In this document: piece after piece, positions 6,254 to 15,686 of the stretch
How positions within the stretch are numbered: the stretch's first letter is position 1
Layout: the number at the start of each line of letters is the position of its first letter
Source of the DNA: Prevotella sp.
GTDB lineage: Bacteria > Bacteroidota > Bacteroidia > Bacteroidales > Bacteroidaceae
Reading direction: 5' to 3'
Length of the DNA: 45,196 nt
NCBI GenBank assembly: GCA_017554385.1
Contig: JAFZIL010000079.1
Coordinates: 1 to 45,196, forward strand
Notes under the pieces: model-generated
Told to the model about the DNA's origin: nothing
The model's input: the letters and a program-made list of their open reading frames with translations, nothing else
Database searches by the model: none
Translations under genes and position numbers: made by a program

Positions 6254-6266
6254 TTTACCTTAAATT

Positions 6267-9227
6267 ATGGGAATAAGATTAAATAAAGTATTAACAGAAC
6301 TGAACATAGGACTTCAAACGGCAGTTGATTTCCTAAAGAAGAAGAATCATCTGGGCGAGATTCGCGACGACGCCACCTCGAACACCAAGATCAGTGACGA
6401 GCAATATCAGGCACTGTTCAACGAGTTCAAGGGCGACAAGGACGTGAAGACTCAGGCTTCGGCTCTCTTCCCTAAGAAGAAAGAGAAGAAGCCCGAGGTG
6501 GTCAAGACCAAAACCGAAGAAGAGATGGCCCAGCGCCAGCAGTTCAAGCCTTTGGGAAAGATTGACCTTGACAACATTGGCAAGCCCAAGCCTGCGGCTC
6601 CTGCTACCAAAGAAGCAGCTGAGCCAGAGAAGAAAGCCGAGCCGAAACAACAGCCGCTACCCGCTGCCGAGAGTACGGTCGTGAAGGAAACAAAAGTGTC
6701 TGAGAGAGTCGACGTGACCGAAGAGAAGTCCGCTGAGCCTGCACAGCAGCAGGAGTCTGCTGTTCAGCAGTCTGCCGAGGCCGAGCCTGAGGTCGAGAAG
6801 ACACCAGTTCAGCAGCCTGATGACGTGTCAGCCGAGCCTGAAGAAGCCGCTACCGCTGATGAGCCTGAAGCAGAAGCCGAACCCGCAGCCGAAGAAGCAC
6901 CAGAACCCGCTGCCTCAGCCGGTCCCGAAATCTTCACACTGAAGAGCGAGGCCAAGCTGGCTCCGAAGGTCAACGTGCTGGGCAAGATCGATCTGTCGGC
7001 GCTGAACCAGAGTACCCGTCCTAAGAAAAAGTCGAAGGAGGAGAAGCGCAAGCAGCGCGAGGAGAAAGCTGCCCAGATGCGCGGTGCACAAGGCGCACAA
7101 GGCGGTGAGAAGAAGAAGCGCGAGCGCATACACAGCGGCAAGGAGAAGGTCGACATTGAGGCTGCTGCCAAGCAACAGCAGCAACAGCAGCAACAGGGCG
7201 GCAAGAAGAAGAACAAGGGAGGCAACCAGAACTTCAACGATAACGTCGGTGCTCACCGTCAGGACCAGCAGGGCGGCAAGAAGAACAAGAAGAACCGCCA
7301 GCAGGTGAAGCCCATCGAGGTGAATGAGGAGGACGTGGCACGCCAGGTCAAGGAGACGCTGGCCCGCCTCACGTCGAAGACCACACAGACGAAGAAAGGT
7401 GCCAAGTACCGCAAGGAGAAGCGCGATGCCGTAGCCGAGCACATGCGTGAGGAGATGGAGTCGCAGGCAGCTGAGAGCACGGTGCTGAAGCTCACCGAGT
7501 TTGTGACCGTCAGCGAGCTCGCCACGATGATGAACGTGCCCGTTGTCAAGGTCATCGCCACCTGTATGTCAGTGGGCATCATGGTCAGCATCAACCAGCG
7601 CCTGAATGCCGAGACTATCAACCTGGTGGCCGAGGAGTTCGGCTTTACCACCGAATATGTATCGGCCGAAGTGCAGGAGGCCATCACCGAGGAGGCCGAC
7701 GACGAGAACGATCTCGTCAACCGCGCCCCCATCGTCACCGTCATGGGACATGTGGACCACGGTAAAACCTCGTTGCTCGACTATATCCGCAAGACCAACG
7801 TTATTGCCGGTGAGGCCGGTGGCATCACCCAGCACATCGGTGCCTACAATGTGGAGCTGCCCGACGGTCGTCAGATTACGTTCCTCGACACACCTGGTCA
7901 CGAGGCGTTCACCGCCATGCGTGCCCGTGGTGCCCAGGTCACCGATATCGCCATTATCATCGTCGCTGCCGACGACTCTGTGATGCCCACCACGAAGGAG
8001 GCCATCGCCCATGCGCAGGCAGCCAACGTGCCGATGGTCTTTGCCATCAACAAGATTGATAAGCCCGGTGCCAACCCCGACAAGATCCGCGAGGATCTGG
8101 CCAACATGAACCTGCTGGTCGAGGACTGGGGCGGCAAGTACCAGTGTCAGGAAATCTCGGCAAAGAAGGGCGTGGGCGTCGAGGAGCTGCTCGAAAAGGT
8201 GTTGCTCGAAGCCGAGATGCTCGACCTCAAGGCCAATCCGAACCGCAAGGCTACCGGCTCTATCATTGAGTCGAGTCTCGACAAGGGTCGCGGCTATGTC
8301 TCAACCGTGCTTGTGAGCAACGGTACGTTGCGTCAGGGCGACATCGTCATCGCTGGAACAGCATGGGGCAGGGTTAAGGCCATGTTCAATGAGCGCAACC
8401 AGCGTATCGAGAGTGCCGGGCCTGCTGAGCCCGCTATCATCCTCGGTCTGAACGGAGCACCCACTGCCGGTGACTCGTTCCATGTCATGGATACTGAGCA
8501 GGAGGCACGCGACATTGCAAACAAGCGTGTGCAGCTGCAGCGCGAACAGAGCCTGCGTACCACGACGAAGCTCGGACTCGACGAGTTGTCGCATCGCATC
8601 GCATTGGGTGAGTTCCATGAGTTGAACATCATCGTCAAGGGCGACACCGACGGTTCTATCGAGGCCCTGAGCGACTCGTTCATCAAGCTCTCGACCGAGA
8701 AGGTCCAGGTGAACGTCATCTCGAAGGCCGTGGGCCAAATCTCGGAGAACGACGTCATGCTGGCCAGCGCTTCGCAAGCCATCATCGTTGGATTCCAGGT
8801 GCGACCCAGTGCCGACGCCCGCCGTCTGGCCGAGCGCGAAGGCGTGGAGATCAATACCTACTCTATCATCTACGATGCCATCGACGAGGTGAAGAGCACC
8901 ATGCAGGGCATGCTTGACAAGGTGAAGAAAGAAGTTGTCAGCGGCATGATCGAGGTGAAGCAGGTGTTCAAGATCTCGAAGGTGGGCACTGTGGCCGGTG
9001 GTCTCGTCACCGAAGGCAAGGTGCACAACAAGGACAAGGCGCGCGTTATCCGCGACGGTATCGTGGTGCACACTGCACCCATCGATGCGCTGAAGCGCTA
9101 CAAGGACGACGCGAAGGAAGTGGCCACTGGTCTGGAGTGCGGTATCTCGCTGGTGAACTTCAACGACATTCAGGTGGGCGACATGATTGAGACGTTCACT
9201 GAGATTGAAGTCGAACAAAAACTGTAG
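6267..9227 (+). CDS. infB: Translation initiation factor IF-2
   Basis: 986 residues. This GTPase delivers initiator tRNA to the 30S subunit. It has an IF2-N helical domain at the start ([21 protein letters not shown], slightly abbreviated), then a ~350-residue low-complexity linker rich in Glu/Ala/Pro and Lys, including eight consecutive Gln (7171-7197, codons with 9-bp periodicity). A second IF2-N-like segment (~410-450) follows. The G domain begins near 490 with GHVDHGKTS (G1), then DTPGHEAF (G3), NKIDKP (G4) and SAKKGVGV (G5). Domains II-IV follow. The long charged linker is usual in Bacteroidetes. Stop TAG at 9225-9227 is one base before the next ATG. Confidence 0.97.
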   Translation: MGIRLNKVLTELNIGLQTAVDFLKKKNHLGEIRDDATSNTKISDEQYQALFNEFKGDKDVKTQASALFPKKKEKKPEVVKTKTEEEMAQRQQFKPLGKIDLDNIGKPKPAAPATKEAAEPEKKAEPKQQPLPAAESTVVKETKVSERVDVTEEKSAEPAQQQESAVQQSAEAEPEVEKTPVQQPDDVSAEPEEAATADEPEAEAEPAAEEAPEPAASAGPEIFTLKSEAKLAPKVNVLGKIDLSALNQSTRPKKKSKEEKRKQREEKAAQMRGAQGAQGGEKKKRERIHSGKEKVDIEAAAKQQQQQQQQGGKKKNKGGNQNFNDNVGAHRQDQQGGKKNKKNRQQVKPIEVNEEDVARQVKETLARLTSKTTQTKKGAKYRKEKRDAVAEHMREEMESQAAESTVLKLTEFVTVSELATMMNVPVVKVIATCMSVGIMVSINQRLNAETINLVAEEFGFTTEYVSAEVQEAITEEADDENDLVNRAPIVTVMGHVDHGKTSLLDYIRKTNVIAGEAGGITQHIGAYNVELPDGRQITFLDTPGHEAFTAMRARGAQVTDIAIIIVAADDSVMPTTKEAIAHAQAANVPMVFAINKIDKPGANPDKIREDLANMNLLVEDWGGKYQCQEISAKKGVGVEELLEKVLLEAEMLDLKANPNRKATGSIIESSLDKGRGYVSTVLVSNGTLRQGDIVIAGTAWGRVKAMFNERNQRIESAGPAEPAIILGLNGAPTAGDSFHVMDTEQEARDIANKRVQLQREQSLRTTTKLGLDELSHRIALGEFHELNIIVKGDTDGSIEALSDSFIKLSTEKVQVNVISKAVGQISENDVMLASASQAIIVGFQVRPSADARRLAEREGVEINTYSIIYDAIDEVKSTMQGMLDKVKKEVVSGMIEVKQVFKISKVGTVAGGLVTEGKVHNKDKARVIRDGIVVHTAPIDALKRYKDDAKEVATGLECGISLVNFNDIQVGDMIETFTEIEVEQKL

Positions 9228-9228
9228 G

Positions 9229-11298
9229 ATGAGGAGTAAGCGCAAGCTAAGACCTTTTTATCGAAGGCTGACACGACGGATTGGTATTGCCCAGTTCGTC
9301 GTGATGGCTCTTGCATCATACCTTATTTATATAGTAGCAGAGGAAGCTCTTAAAGAGGAAGAATTCGACCTCTACGAGAAAACCCTGAAGGTGACCGAGG
9401 AAAGGGTCAGGCGCATACTCTCTGATGTCTATGTGGGCACGTATAATCATGTGCCGGAAATAGAGGAGAACCTCAACAATCCCGACAAGATGTACGACAT
9501 CATGCACCGGGTGGTTGAGCTGAATCCTCATATCCGCAGTTGTGGTCTCAGCTTTGTGGCCGACTACTATCCGCAGAAGGGCCATTGGTTTTGTCCCTAT
9601 GCCATAAAGGGTGCCGACGGTAAGATTGTAAGCAGTAACATTGGTAGTGCCAAACAAGACTACTTAAAGGCTGAGTGGTTTACAGAGGCAATAAAAGCCG
9701 ACACCATCTATTGGTCAAAGCCTTTCTTTGATTCTCGCGATACCGTTACGCCATTGGTTTCCTTCATCGTTCCCATTCACGACAAGCAAGGAAAAACGGT
9801 TGCTATTCTCGGTGCTGACATGTCGCTAAGCAGATTCAGCGGTCGGCTGATGAAGGGACAGATTCTCAAGAGAGATTCCATCCACGTTCAGGTAAAAACC
9901 GACCAGGCCGCATACGACGATTCAGATGATGAGGTAACGGTCAGTAGCTTCAGGGAGTTGAAGGAGTTGGGTAGCTTTAATTTTGTCATCGACCATGATG
10001 GTACTTATATTGCTCATCCTGACAGTAGTTACGCTATCAAGAACAACTATTTCGAAATGGCCAAGGCCACTACCGACACCATCGACGACTACGTGGGACA
10101 CCAGATGGTAAAAGGTGAAAAAGGCGCCTACACGGACGATGAAAACGATATAAGCCATTTTGAATTCTTCGACCTCAATTCCTCCAATGTCTATTTGTTC
10201 TACAGGCCTATCGAGCATACGAGCTGGTCTGTCGGACTTGTGGTGCCCAGATTCATGATTGACGGATTTGCCATCTTCATTGCAGTCATCTTACTGATAC
10301 TCATCGGTCTTGCCTTGTTGATAGGTCGTCTCGTGGGAAAATCTGTCATCAAGAATGCCGCCAAGCCTTTGAGACAGCTGGCCGAATCGGCAGATGAAGT
10401 ATCAAAGGGAAACTTCATGACATCGCTGCCCCGCATCAAGCACAACGACGAGATACGGCTGTTGCGCGACTCGTTCGAGCAGATGCAGCACTCGCTGAGA
10501 CAATATATAGAGGAATTGAAGGAGACCACTGCCTCGAAGGCTTCTATAGAGAGCGAGCTGAAGATAGCGCACGACATTCAGATGTCGATGCTGCCCAAGA
10601 CGTTTCCTCCATTCCCTGAGCGCGACGATATTGACATCTACGGCACGCTGACGCCGGCCAAGGACGTTGGTGGCGACCTTTTCGACTTCTTCATTCGCGA
10701 CGAGCACCTGTTTTTCTGCATCGGCGACGTGTCGGGCAAGGGTGTGCCTGCATCGCTGGTCATGGCTGTGACGCGCTCGTTATTCCGCAACATCTCGGCT
10801 CACGTCACCGATCCGAACCTGATCATGACAGCCCTGAACGACGTCCAGTCCGAGTCTAACGACACGAACATGTTTGTCACACTGTTTGTGGGTGTGCTCG
10901 ATTTGGCGAATGGCAAGCTGCAATACTGCAATGCCGGTCACAACGCGCCACTGATCATCCTTGCCACAACCCAGCGTCCGGTCTTCCTGAACGTTCATCC
11001 CAACCTGCCTATTGGTGTTATGCCCAAGTGGCAGTTCACCCTTCAGGAGACGGTCTTAGAGCCGCAATCAGCCATTTTCCTCTTCACCGACGGTCTGAAC
11101 GAGGCTGAGGATGCTACCCATGCGCAGTTCGGGCAGTTGCGCATTATCAGGGAGATTGAAAGTTTGCTGGCCAGGAGTGGAAACCAGCCCGAGGTTATGG
11201 TTCGCTGCATGACCGATGCCGTTCATGCCTTTGTGGGCGAGGCCGAGCAGAGCGACGATCTGACGATGCTCGCCATCAGATACCAGCACCATCATTAA
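9229..11298 (+). CDS. Membrane PP2C phosphatase, RsbU/SpoIIE type, with Cache sensor and HAMP
   Basis: 689 residues from ATG 9229, the first ATG after the infB stop; an upstream in-frame ATG at 9187 lies inside infB. TM1 is ~residues 18-38 (FVVMALASYLIYIVA). An extracytoplasmic dCache-like sensor runs ~40-335 (YWSKPFFDSRDTVTPLVSFIVPI is the typical PDC segment, given loosely). TM2 is ~342-368, then a HAMP/linker helix, and a SpoIIE domain from ~440: AKDVGGDLFDFF, CIGDVSGKGVPAS, GHNAPL, FTDGLNEA, EQSDDLTML, with all metal-binding aspartates present. Such proteins dephosphorylate STAS anti-sigma antagonists, so the STAS protein at 33746-34048 is a candidate substrate. Confidence 0.9.
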   Translation: MRSKRKLRPFYRRLTRRIGIAQFVVMALASYLIYIVAEEALKEEEFDLYEKTLKVTEERVRRILSDVYVGTYNHVPEIEENLNNPDKMYDIMHRVVELNPHIRSCGLSFVADYYPQKGHWFCPYAIKGADGKIVSSNIGSAKQDYLKAEWFTEAIKADTIYWSKPFFDSRDTVTPLVSFIVPIHDKQGKTVAILGADMSLSRFSGRLMKGQILKRDSIHVQVKTDQAAYDDSDDEVTVSSFRELKELGSFNFVIDHDGTYIAHPDSSYAIKNNYFEMAKATTDTIDDYVGHQMVKGEKGAYTDDENDISHFEFFDLNSSNVYLFYRPIEHTSWSVGLVVPRFMIDGFAIFIAVILLILIGLALLIGRLVGKSVIKNAAKPLRQLAESADEVSKGNFMTSLPRIKHNDEIRLLRDSFEQMQHSLRQYIEELKETTASKASIESELKIAHDIQMSMLPKTFPPFPERDDIDIYGTLTPAKDVGGDLFDFFIRDEHLFFCIGDVSGKGVPASLVMAVTRSLFRNISAHVTDPNLIMTALNDVQSESNDTNMFVTLFVGVLDLANGKLQYCNAGHNAPLIILATTQRPVFLNVHPNLPIGVMPKWQFTLQETVLEPQSAIFLFTDGLNEAEDATHAQFGQLRIIREIESLLARSGNQPEVMVRCMTDAVHAFVGEAEQSDDLTMLAIRYQHHH

Positions 11299-11307
11299 CA
11301 TTAGGTT

Positions 11308-14214
11308 ATGAACAGGCTATTTGCACTCCTTTTGTTTTTGCTTCTCGCTGTACATTCGACAGGTTTAGCACAGGTACTGGGCATTGGTGGCCAGGATGTG
11401 AACAGTTTCACCTACAGTCATCTTGGTCAGGGCGAAGGCATGCTGAGCGAGCGTGTCTACTCCCTGCTCCAGAGCGATGACGGTGCGTTATGGTGGTCGA
11501 CGAAGAAAGGCGTTGAGCGCTATAACGGTGTAAGCATCCGTCATTACGCGATGGGCAATTTAGGATTGTTCAGCAATAATGCCGGTTTGATAACGAAGCT
11601 GTCGATGAGTGCCGATTCGTTGCTGATGGCTTTTGACAACAAAGGCGGCATTTTCGTCTATGATGAGGTGCAGGACATGTTCCGGGCTTTTGTCGACCTT
11701 ACGCAGCAGTTTCATGGCGATGTTATCCTGAACGATATCCTGCCCACCCGCGAAGGCATGTGGCTGGCCATGCGCGAAGGAGTGTTTTTTGCTCATGGCC
11801 AGAAGCTTGTGCCCGTGGTGAGGAATGTCTATGTCAACACGATCGTGCCCACTGGCGACCACCTGCTCTTCTGTACGCGCAACGGTGTGCTGGGCTATGC
11901 CCTCAAGAACGGGGGCGTACCGTCGGCCGACATGAAGCTGCCCACGCTGTTGACTTACAATGTGGAGAGCGGCTACTATGACCATATATATAATAAGGTG
12001 TGGTTAGGCGGCTTCCTTAACGGCCTGCGCATCTTCACACCCGGTGAGGACGGAACCCTCGTTGAGCACGGGTTACTGGTCAAAGACATCAGCAACCCCG
12101 TGCGCTCTATCACTCCCTATAACGACGAGACGATGCTGGTAGGTATCGATGGCATGGGAGTCTACAAAGTGCGACGCCAGCCATCGGCATCGGGCATGTA
12201 TGAAGGAGAGCTGCTCTTCGATGCCAATGAAGGCAAAGAGGGCGTGCTCCACGGCAACGGTGTCTATGCTGTGATGCGCGATTCATGGGAAAACATCATC
12301 ATTGGCACCTATTCCGGTGGTATCGATATTGCGCGTCCTGTGGGCAGTACGCCTGCGCTGTTCCAGCATATACGCGACAACCAGCAGTCGCTTCAGAATG
12401 ACCACGTGAACTGTGTGGCCCAGTTGCCCGACGGTATGCTTGTCATGGGTACCGACAACGGTGTCAGCCTACATAATCCGCTGACGCGACAGTGGGTTCA
12501 TGCTTGCCAGGGCGCAGTGGTGCTGAGCCTGTGTGTTACGCCCGACGCGACGTTGCTTGCCGCCACCTATGGCAAGGGCGTCTACGAGATTAGGGAGAAC
12601 GGTGCTTCGCGCCAGCTTTATACCAAGAAGGATGGCGTTCTGAAGGACGACCATGTCTACAAGCTGTTCTACGACCGCGACGGTAGTCTCTGGATGGGGT
12701 GCCTTGACGGCGAGTTGGTAAAGAAAGGTCGTGAGGGGACTGTACATTACTATCCTATCAACAACGTGCAGGACATCACGCAGCTTCCCGACGGAAAGAT
12801 TGCCGTAGGCACTGCTAACGGCATCCGTCTCATTGACCCCGAAACGGATGCGGTTGGCGAGCTGGACTACTCGGTGGCCAATCCTGACGATATTAACAAG
12901 TATATCCATACGCTCTTCGTCAATGACAACGATGAGCTCTGGATAGGTACTGACGGCGGTGGCGTTTATATTTATGACCTGAAGAAGAATACTTGTCGCC
13001 AGCTGACCACTGCTGATGGACTGCCTTCAAACACGGTGTCCAGCATCGACAAGGACTGCAAAGGCAGGATGCTCATTGCTACCGACTGGGGACTCTCTTT
13101 CGTTGCCCAAAACGACCAGGTTGTCGATGTCAACTACTGCTATGGCATTGAGCGAGAGTACTCGGCACGTGCGGTAGTCAACATGCGCAACAACCACGTT
13201 CTATATGGCACCAGTACAGGAGCTCTGATTATTAATCCTGACAACATCCAGAAGATCAATTACGAGGCGCGTCTAAACATCCTCGGCGTCAGCTGTACTG
13301 ATGATGACAGCGAGCTGTTCAACGAGCGCATCCACTCCATGCTGAAGGAGAAGAAACTGCGCCTGCATTATACACAGCGCACTTTCGACCTCTTCTTTGA
13401 AAGTATCAACCTGCGCAACCAGTTCGACATTGTCTACCAGTACAAGGTTGGTGAGGGCGAATGGAGCACACCTTCCGATTTGCAGTACATACGTTTCACC
13501 AATCTTGAAGCAGGCACCCATCGGCTATTGTTGCGCAGCGTCAGCCGAACCTGTGGAGCTGTGCTCGACGAAGTGGAACTCACCATTATCGTGGCAGAGC
13601 CCTGGTGGAACTCATGGTGGATGTGGGTGGTTTATATCAGCTTAGTTGTTCTGGCTTTCTTTGGTGCCTGGAGGGTCTATCAGCTACATACCAAGTATAT
13701 GCGCTTGGTGGTGAGCTCTTTGGAAGCTCCGGAGATGTCGGCAATCCCGGAAGTCCTGGAAATTCTGGATAATCCGGAGAATCCGGAAGCCCCGGCAATC
13801 CCGGAAGCCCCGGAAAGTCCGGAAAATCCGGAAGCTTCGCCAATCCCGGTAGTTCCGGAAACTCCGGATAATCAGGAGATCCTTGATGCCCCTGATGCCA
13901 TAGAGTCTTCTGAATTTATCGGCAAGGTAACGAAGATGGTGGTGGAGCACCTTTCCGATTCCGACTTCAACATCGACCGTCTGTGTCGTGAGATGGCCAT
14001 GAGCCGTACGCTGTTCTATATCAAACTGAAGTCGTATACGGGTAAGTCGCCGCAGGACTTCATCCGCGTCATCCGTTTAGAGCGTGCTGCCGCCCTGCTG
14101 CGCAGTGGCCATTCGGTTACCGAAACAGCCACCCTTGCCGGCTTTGATAATGCCAAGTACTTCAGCACTGTGTTTAAGAAGTATTTCGGATTGTCGCCCT
14201 CGAAATATTGCTGA
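11308..14214 (+). CDS. Periplasmic-propeller membrane regulator with AraC domain (HTCS-like, no kinase)
   Basis: 968 residues. Signal peptide 1-21, then two seven-bladed propeller-like regions of hybrid two-component sensors to ~680 (GALWWSTKKGVERYNG, ELWIGTDGGGVYIYD). A Y_Y_Y domain (~690-750; FTNLEAGTHRLLLRSVS) and one TM (~769-790, WMWVVYISLVVLAFFGAW) follow. A 9-bp-repeat-encoded Pro/Glu linker (~806-860) leads to an AraC HTH (~869-968: DFNIDRLCREMAMSRTLFY, FDNAKYFSTVFKKYFG). The HisKA, HATPase and receiver modules of true HTCS proteins are absent, so signal must pass directly from periplasm to DNA-binding domain. It is likely the regulator of the adjacent glucan locus. Confidence 0.9.
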   Translation: MNRLFALLLFLLLAVHSTGLAQVLGIGGQDVNSFTYSHLGQGEGMLSERVYSLLQSDDGALWWSTKKGVERYNGVSIRHYAMGNLGLFSNNAGLITKLSMSADSLLMAFDNKGGIFVYDEVQDMFRAFVDLTQQFHGDVILNDILPTREGMWLAMREGVFFAHGQKLVPVVRNVYVNTIVPTGDHLLFCTRNGVLGYALKNGGVPSADMKLPTLLTYNVESGYYDHIYNKVWLGGFLNGLRIFTPGEDGTLVEHGLLVKDISNPVRSITPYNDETMLVGIDGMGVYKVRRQPSASGMYEGELLFDANEGKEGVLHGNGVYAVMRDSWENIIIGTYSGGIDIARPVGSTPALFQHIRDNQQSLQNDHVNCVAQLPDGMLVMGTDNGVSLHNPLTRQWVHACQGAVVLSLCVTPDATLLAATYGKGVYEIRENGASRQLYTKKDGVLKDDHVYKLFYDRDGSLWMGCLDGELVKKGREGTVHYYPINNVQDITQLPDGKIAVGTANGIRLIDPETDAVGELDYSVANPDDINKYIHTLFVNDNDELWIGTDGGGVYIYDLKKNTCRQLTTADGLPSNTVSSIDKDCKGRMLIATDWGLSFVAQNDQVVDVNYCYGIEREYSARAVVNMRNNHVLYGTSTGALIINPDNIQKINYEARLNILGVSCTDDDSELFNERIHSMLKEKKLRLHYTQRTFDLFFESINLRNQFDIVYQYKVGEGEWSTPSDLQYIRFTNLEAGTHRLLLRSVSRTCGAVLDEVELTIIVAEPWWNSWWMWVVYISLVVLAFFGAWRVYQLHTKYMRLVVSSLEAPEMSAIPEVLEILDNPENPEAPAIPEAPESPENPEASPIPVVPETPDNQEILDAPDAIESSEFIGKVTKMVVEHLSDSDFNIDRLCREMAMSRTLFYIKLKSYTGKSPQDFIRVIRLERAAALLRSGHSVTETATLAGFDNAKYFSTVFKKYFGLSPSKYC
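13723..13875 (+). repeat. 9-bp tandem array encoding an X-P-E linker
   Basis: About 17 units of 9 bp, consensus GAAnnnCCG with GATAATCCG and GCAATCCCG variants, encode repeated Pro-Glu-x tripeptides (PEAP, PENPE, IPEAPESPE). The array lies between the transmembrane helix and the DNA-binding domain, so copy changes would alter linker length without frameshift. Confidence 0.85.
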
Positions 14215-14235
14215 TATAGGTATAATATCTGACTG

Positions 14236-14279
14236 TAAAAGGTTTCAAAACGTGATTTTGTCAGTTTTGAAACCTTTTA
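14236..14279. terminator. Stem-loop after the propeller-AraC gene
   Basis: TAAAAGGTTTCAAAAC (14236-14251) pairs perfectly with GTTTTGAAACCTTTTA (14264-14279) around a 12-base loop. It is 21 bp after the regulator stop and just upstream of the GH5 promoter. It is probably a terminator separating the two transcription units. Because it abuts the promoter, it might instead be an operator. Confidence 0.6.
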
Positions 14280-14296
14280 TGTATGCTATCAAACCA

Positions 14297-14323
14297 TTGG
14301 CAGCAAGGAAAACAGTAACTTTG
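14297..14323 (+). promoter_or_regulatory. Candidate promoter of the glucan locus
   Basis: TTG at 14297-14299 and TAACTTTG at 14316-14323 fit the Bacteroidetes pattern, though the 16-bp spacing is short. Transcription would begin near 14330 and the GH5 ATG is at 14343. No comparable promoter is seen further down the locus, so one long transcript through GH3 is inferred. Confidence 0.5.
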
Positions 14324-14342
14324 CACCACAAAAATCTAAAAT

Positions 14343-15614
14343 ATGTCTAAAACAATAAAGCAAATAATAGTGAAGATGATTAACAGTTTTCTTGTCGGAT
14401 TAGGAATTCTCCTAACCATTCCTGCCTGTACGACAGAGGCAGCAGAACAGTCGGTAGATGGACAGTCAGCAAACGAAGTGCAACAATCCGCTCAGGCGAT
14501 TACTGCCAAACAGTGGAACCAGGACGTTGTAGGCTGGAACCTTGGTAACCAGTTTGAGTGCTCGGCTCCCGGCCAGGACGGTGAGTCAATGCAGATTGGC
14601 ATGCCAGACAACAGCATTAAGGCCGAGACAGCCTGGGGTAACCCGACGGTGACGAAGAAGACTATCAAGGCCGTGAAGGATGCTGGCTTCAACGCCGTCC
14701 GCATCCCAGTGCGCTGGCAGTGCCACATCACCAATCCTTTGGCCATGAGCATCGACAAGGCTTGGCTGGCGCGTATCAAGGAAGTGGTGGACTGGTGCTT
14801 GTCGTATGACCTGAAGGTGATTATCAATACCCACCACGACAAGTGGTTGGAGGGTCGTCCCACCTATACATATAAAGACGAGAACAACCAGAAGCTGGCT
14901 TTGCTGTGGATGAACATTGCCAGTGAGTTTGCCAGCTACGATTACCGCGTGGCCTTTGCCGGTACCAACGAGGTGCATATCCGGGACAATTGGGGCAAGC
15001 CTGCAGCAGAGAACTTAGCAGTACAGAACTCGTACAACCAGACCTTTATCGATGTGGTGCGTGCCACAGGCGGAAACAACGAGAAGCGTCACCTCATCGT
15101 GCAGACCTACGTTTGTAACCCCGACTTCGGACTCTACGACGGTGATTTTATCATTCCCACCGATACTGAGGGCAACGACAACAACTACATGAGCGTGGAG
15201 TTCCACTATTATACGCCGTGGGACTATGCTGGAAACTGCAAGTATTATTTCTGGGGCGACCAGTACAAACAGTATGGCGAGGTGCCGCAGGAGAACGAGA
15301 AGACAATGACCGACTTCTTTGACAAGGTGGTGAACACCTGGAGTGACAAGGGTCTGGGCGTTGTTATCGGCGAATGGGGTGTCACCGACCATACGAAGGG
15401 TAGTCAGGCCGACCTGCAACACGAGAACGCCACCTACTATAGCCGTTTCCTTGTTAGCGAGGCCCGTAAGCGTGGATTCTCAACCTTCGTCTGGGACAAC
15501 AACGCGTTTGGCAACGGACAGGAGAAGTTCGGCATCTTCGACCGCAAAGCTGGCATGAAGGTGAAGAACGACTGGGTACTGAAAGGTATCATGGAAGGGA
15601 AGAGTGATAAGTGA
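14343..15614 (+). CDS. GH5 endo-beta-glucanase lipoprotein
   Basis: 423 residues. A lipoprotein signal ends at TIPAC (Cys29). The GH5 TIM barrel (~55-415) opens with VVGWNLGNQFE and has WGNPTVTKKTIKAVKDAGFN, the R-I-P-V-R-W strand, and THHDKW. The general acid/base is Glu210 in GTNEVH and the nucleophile Glu344 in IGEWGV. HYYTPWDYAG is the substrate-binding histidine/tyrosine loop. The pattern suggests subfamily 4 (endoglucanase or xyloglucanase); GEWGV and HYYTPWD support it, while NEVH instead of NEPR weakens it. An alternative start at 14376 also gives a good signal peptide. The last residues (KSDK) are encoded by the start of the following heptamer array. Confidence 0.85.
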   Translation: MSKTIKQIIVKMINSFLVGLGILLTIPACTTEAAEQSVDGQSANEVQQSAQAITAKQWNQDVVGWNLGNQFECSAPGQDGESMQIGMPDNSIKAETAWGNPTVTKKTIKAVKDAGFNAVRIPVRWQCHITNPLAMSIDKAWLARIKEVVDWCLSYDLKVIINTHHDKWLEGRPTYTYKDENNQKLALLWMNIASEFASYDYRVAFAGTNEVHIRDNWGKPAAENLAVQNSYNQTFIDVVRATGGNNEKRHLIVQTYVCNPDFGLYDGDFIIPTDTEGNDNNYMSVEFHYYTPWDYAGNCKYYFWGDQYKQYGEVPQENEKTMTDFFDKVVNTWSDKGLGVVIGEWGVTDHTKGSQADLQHENATYYSRFLVSEARKRGFSTFVWDNNAFGNGQEKFGIFDRKAGMKVKNDWVLKGIMEGKSDK

Positions 15615-15686
15615 AGAGTGAAAAGTGAAGAGTGATAAGTGAAGAGTGAAAAGTGAAAAGTGAAGAGTGAAAAGGGATAAGTGAAA
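15599..15686. repeat. Heptamer array bridging GH5 stop and GH94 start
   Basis: Units AGTGAAR/AGTGATA with 7-bp period run through the last codons of GH5, its TGA (15612-15614), the whole gap, and up to the GH94 ATG at 15687 (context GTGAAAATG). The AATTTGCT tail seen elsewhere is absent. Both the stop of one gene and the start of the next lie in repeat DNA. Confidence 0.8.

Noticed and set aside
9187-9228. Upstream start for the PP2C phosphatase within infB
   Set aside because: It would overlap the IF-2 C-terminus out of frame. ATG 9229 directly follows the infB stop and gives a normal short cytoplasmic segment before TM1.
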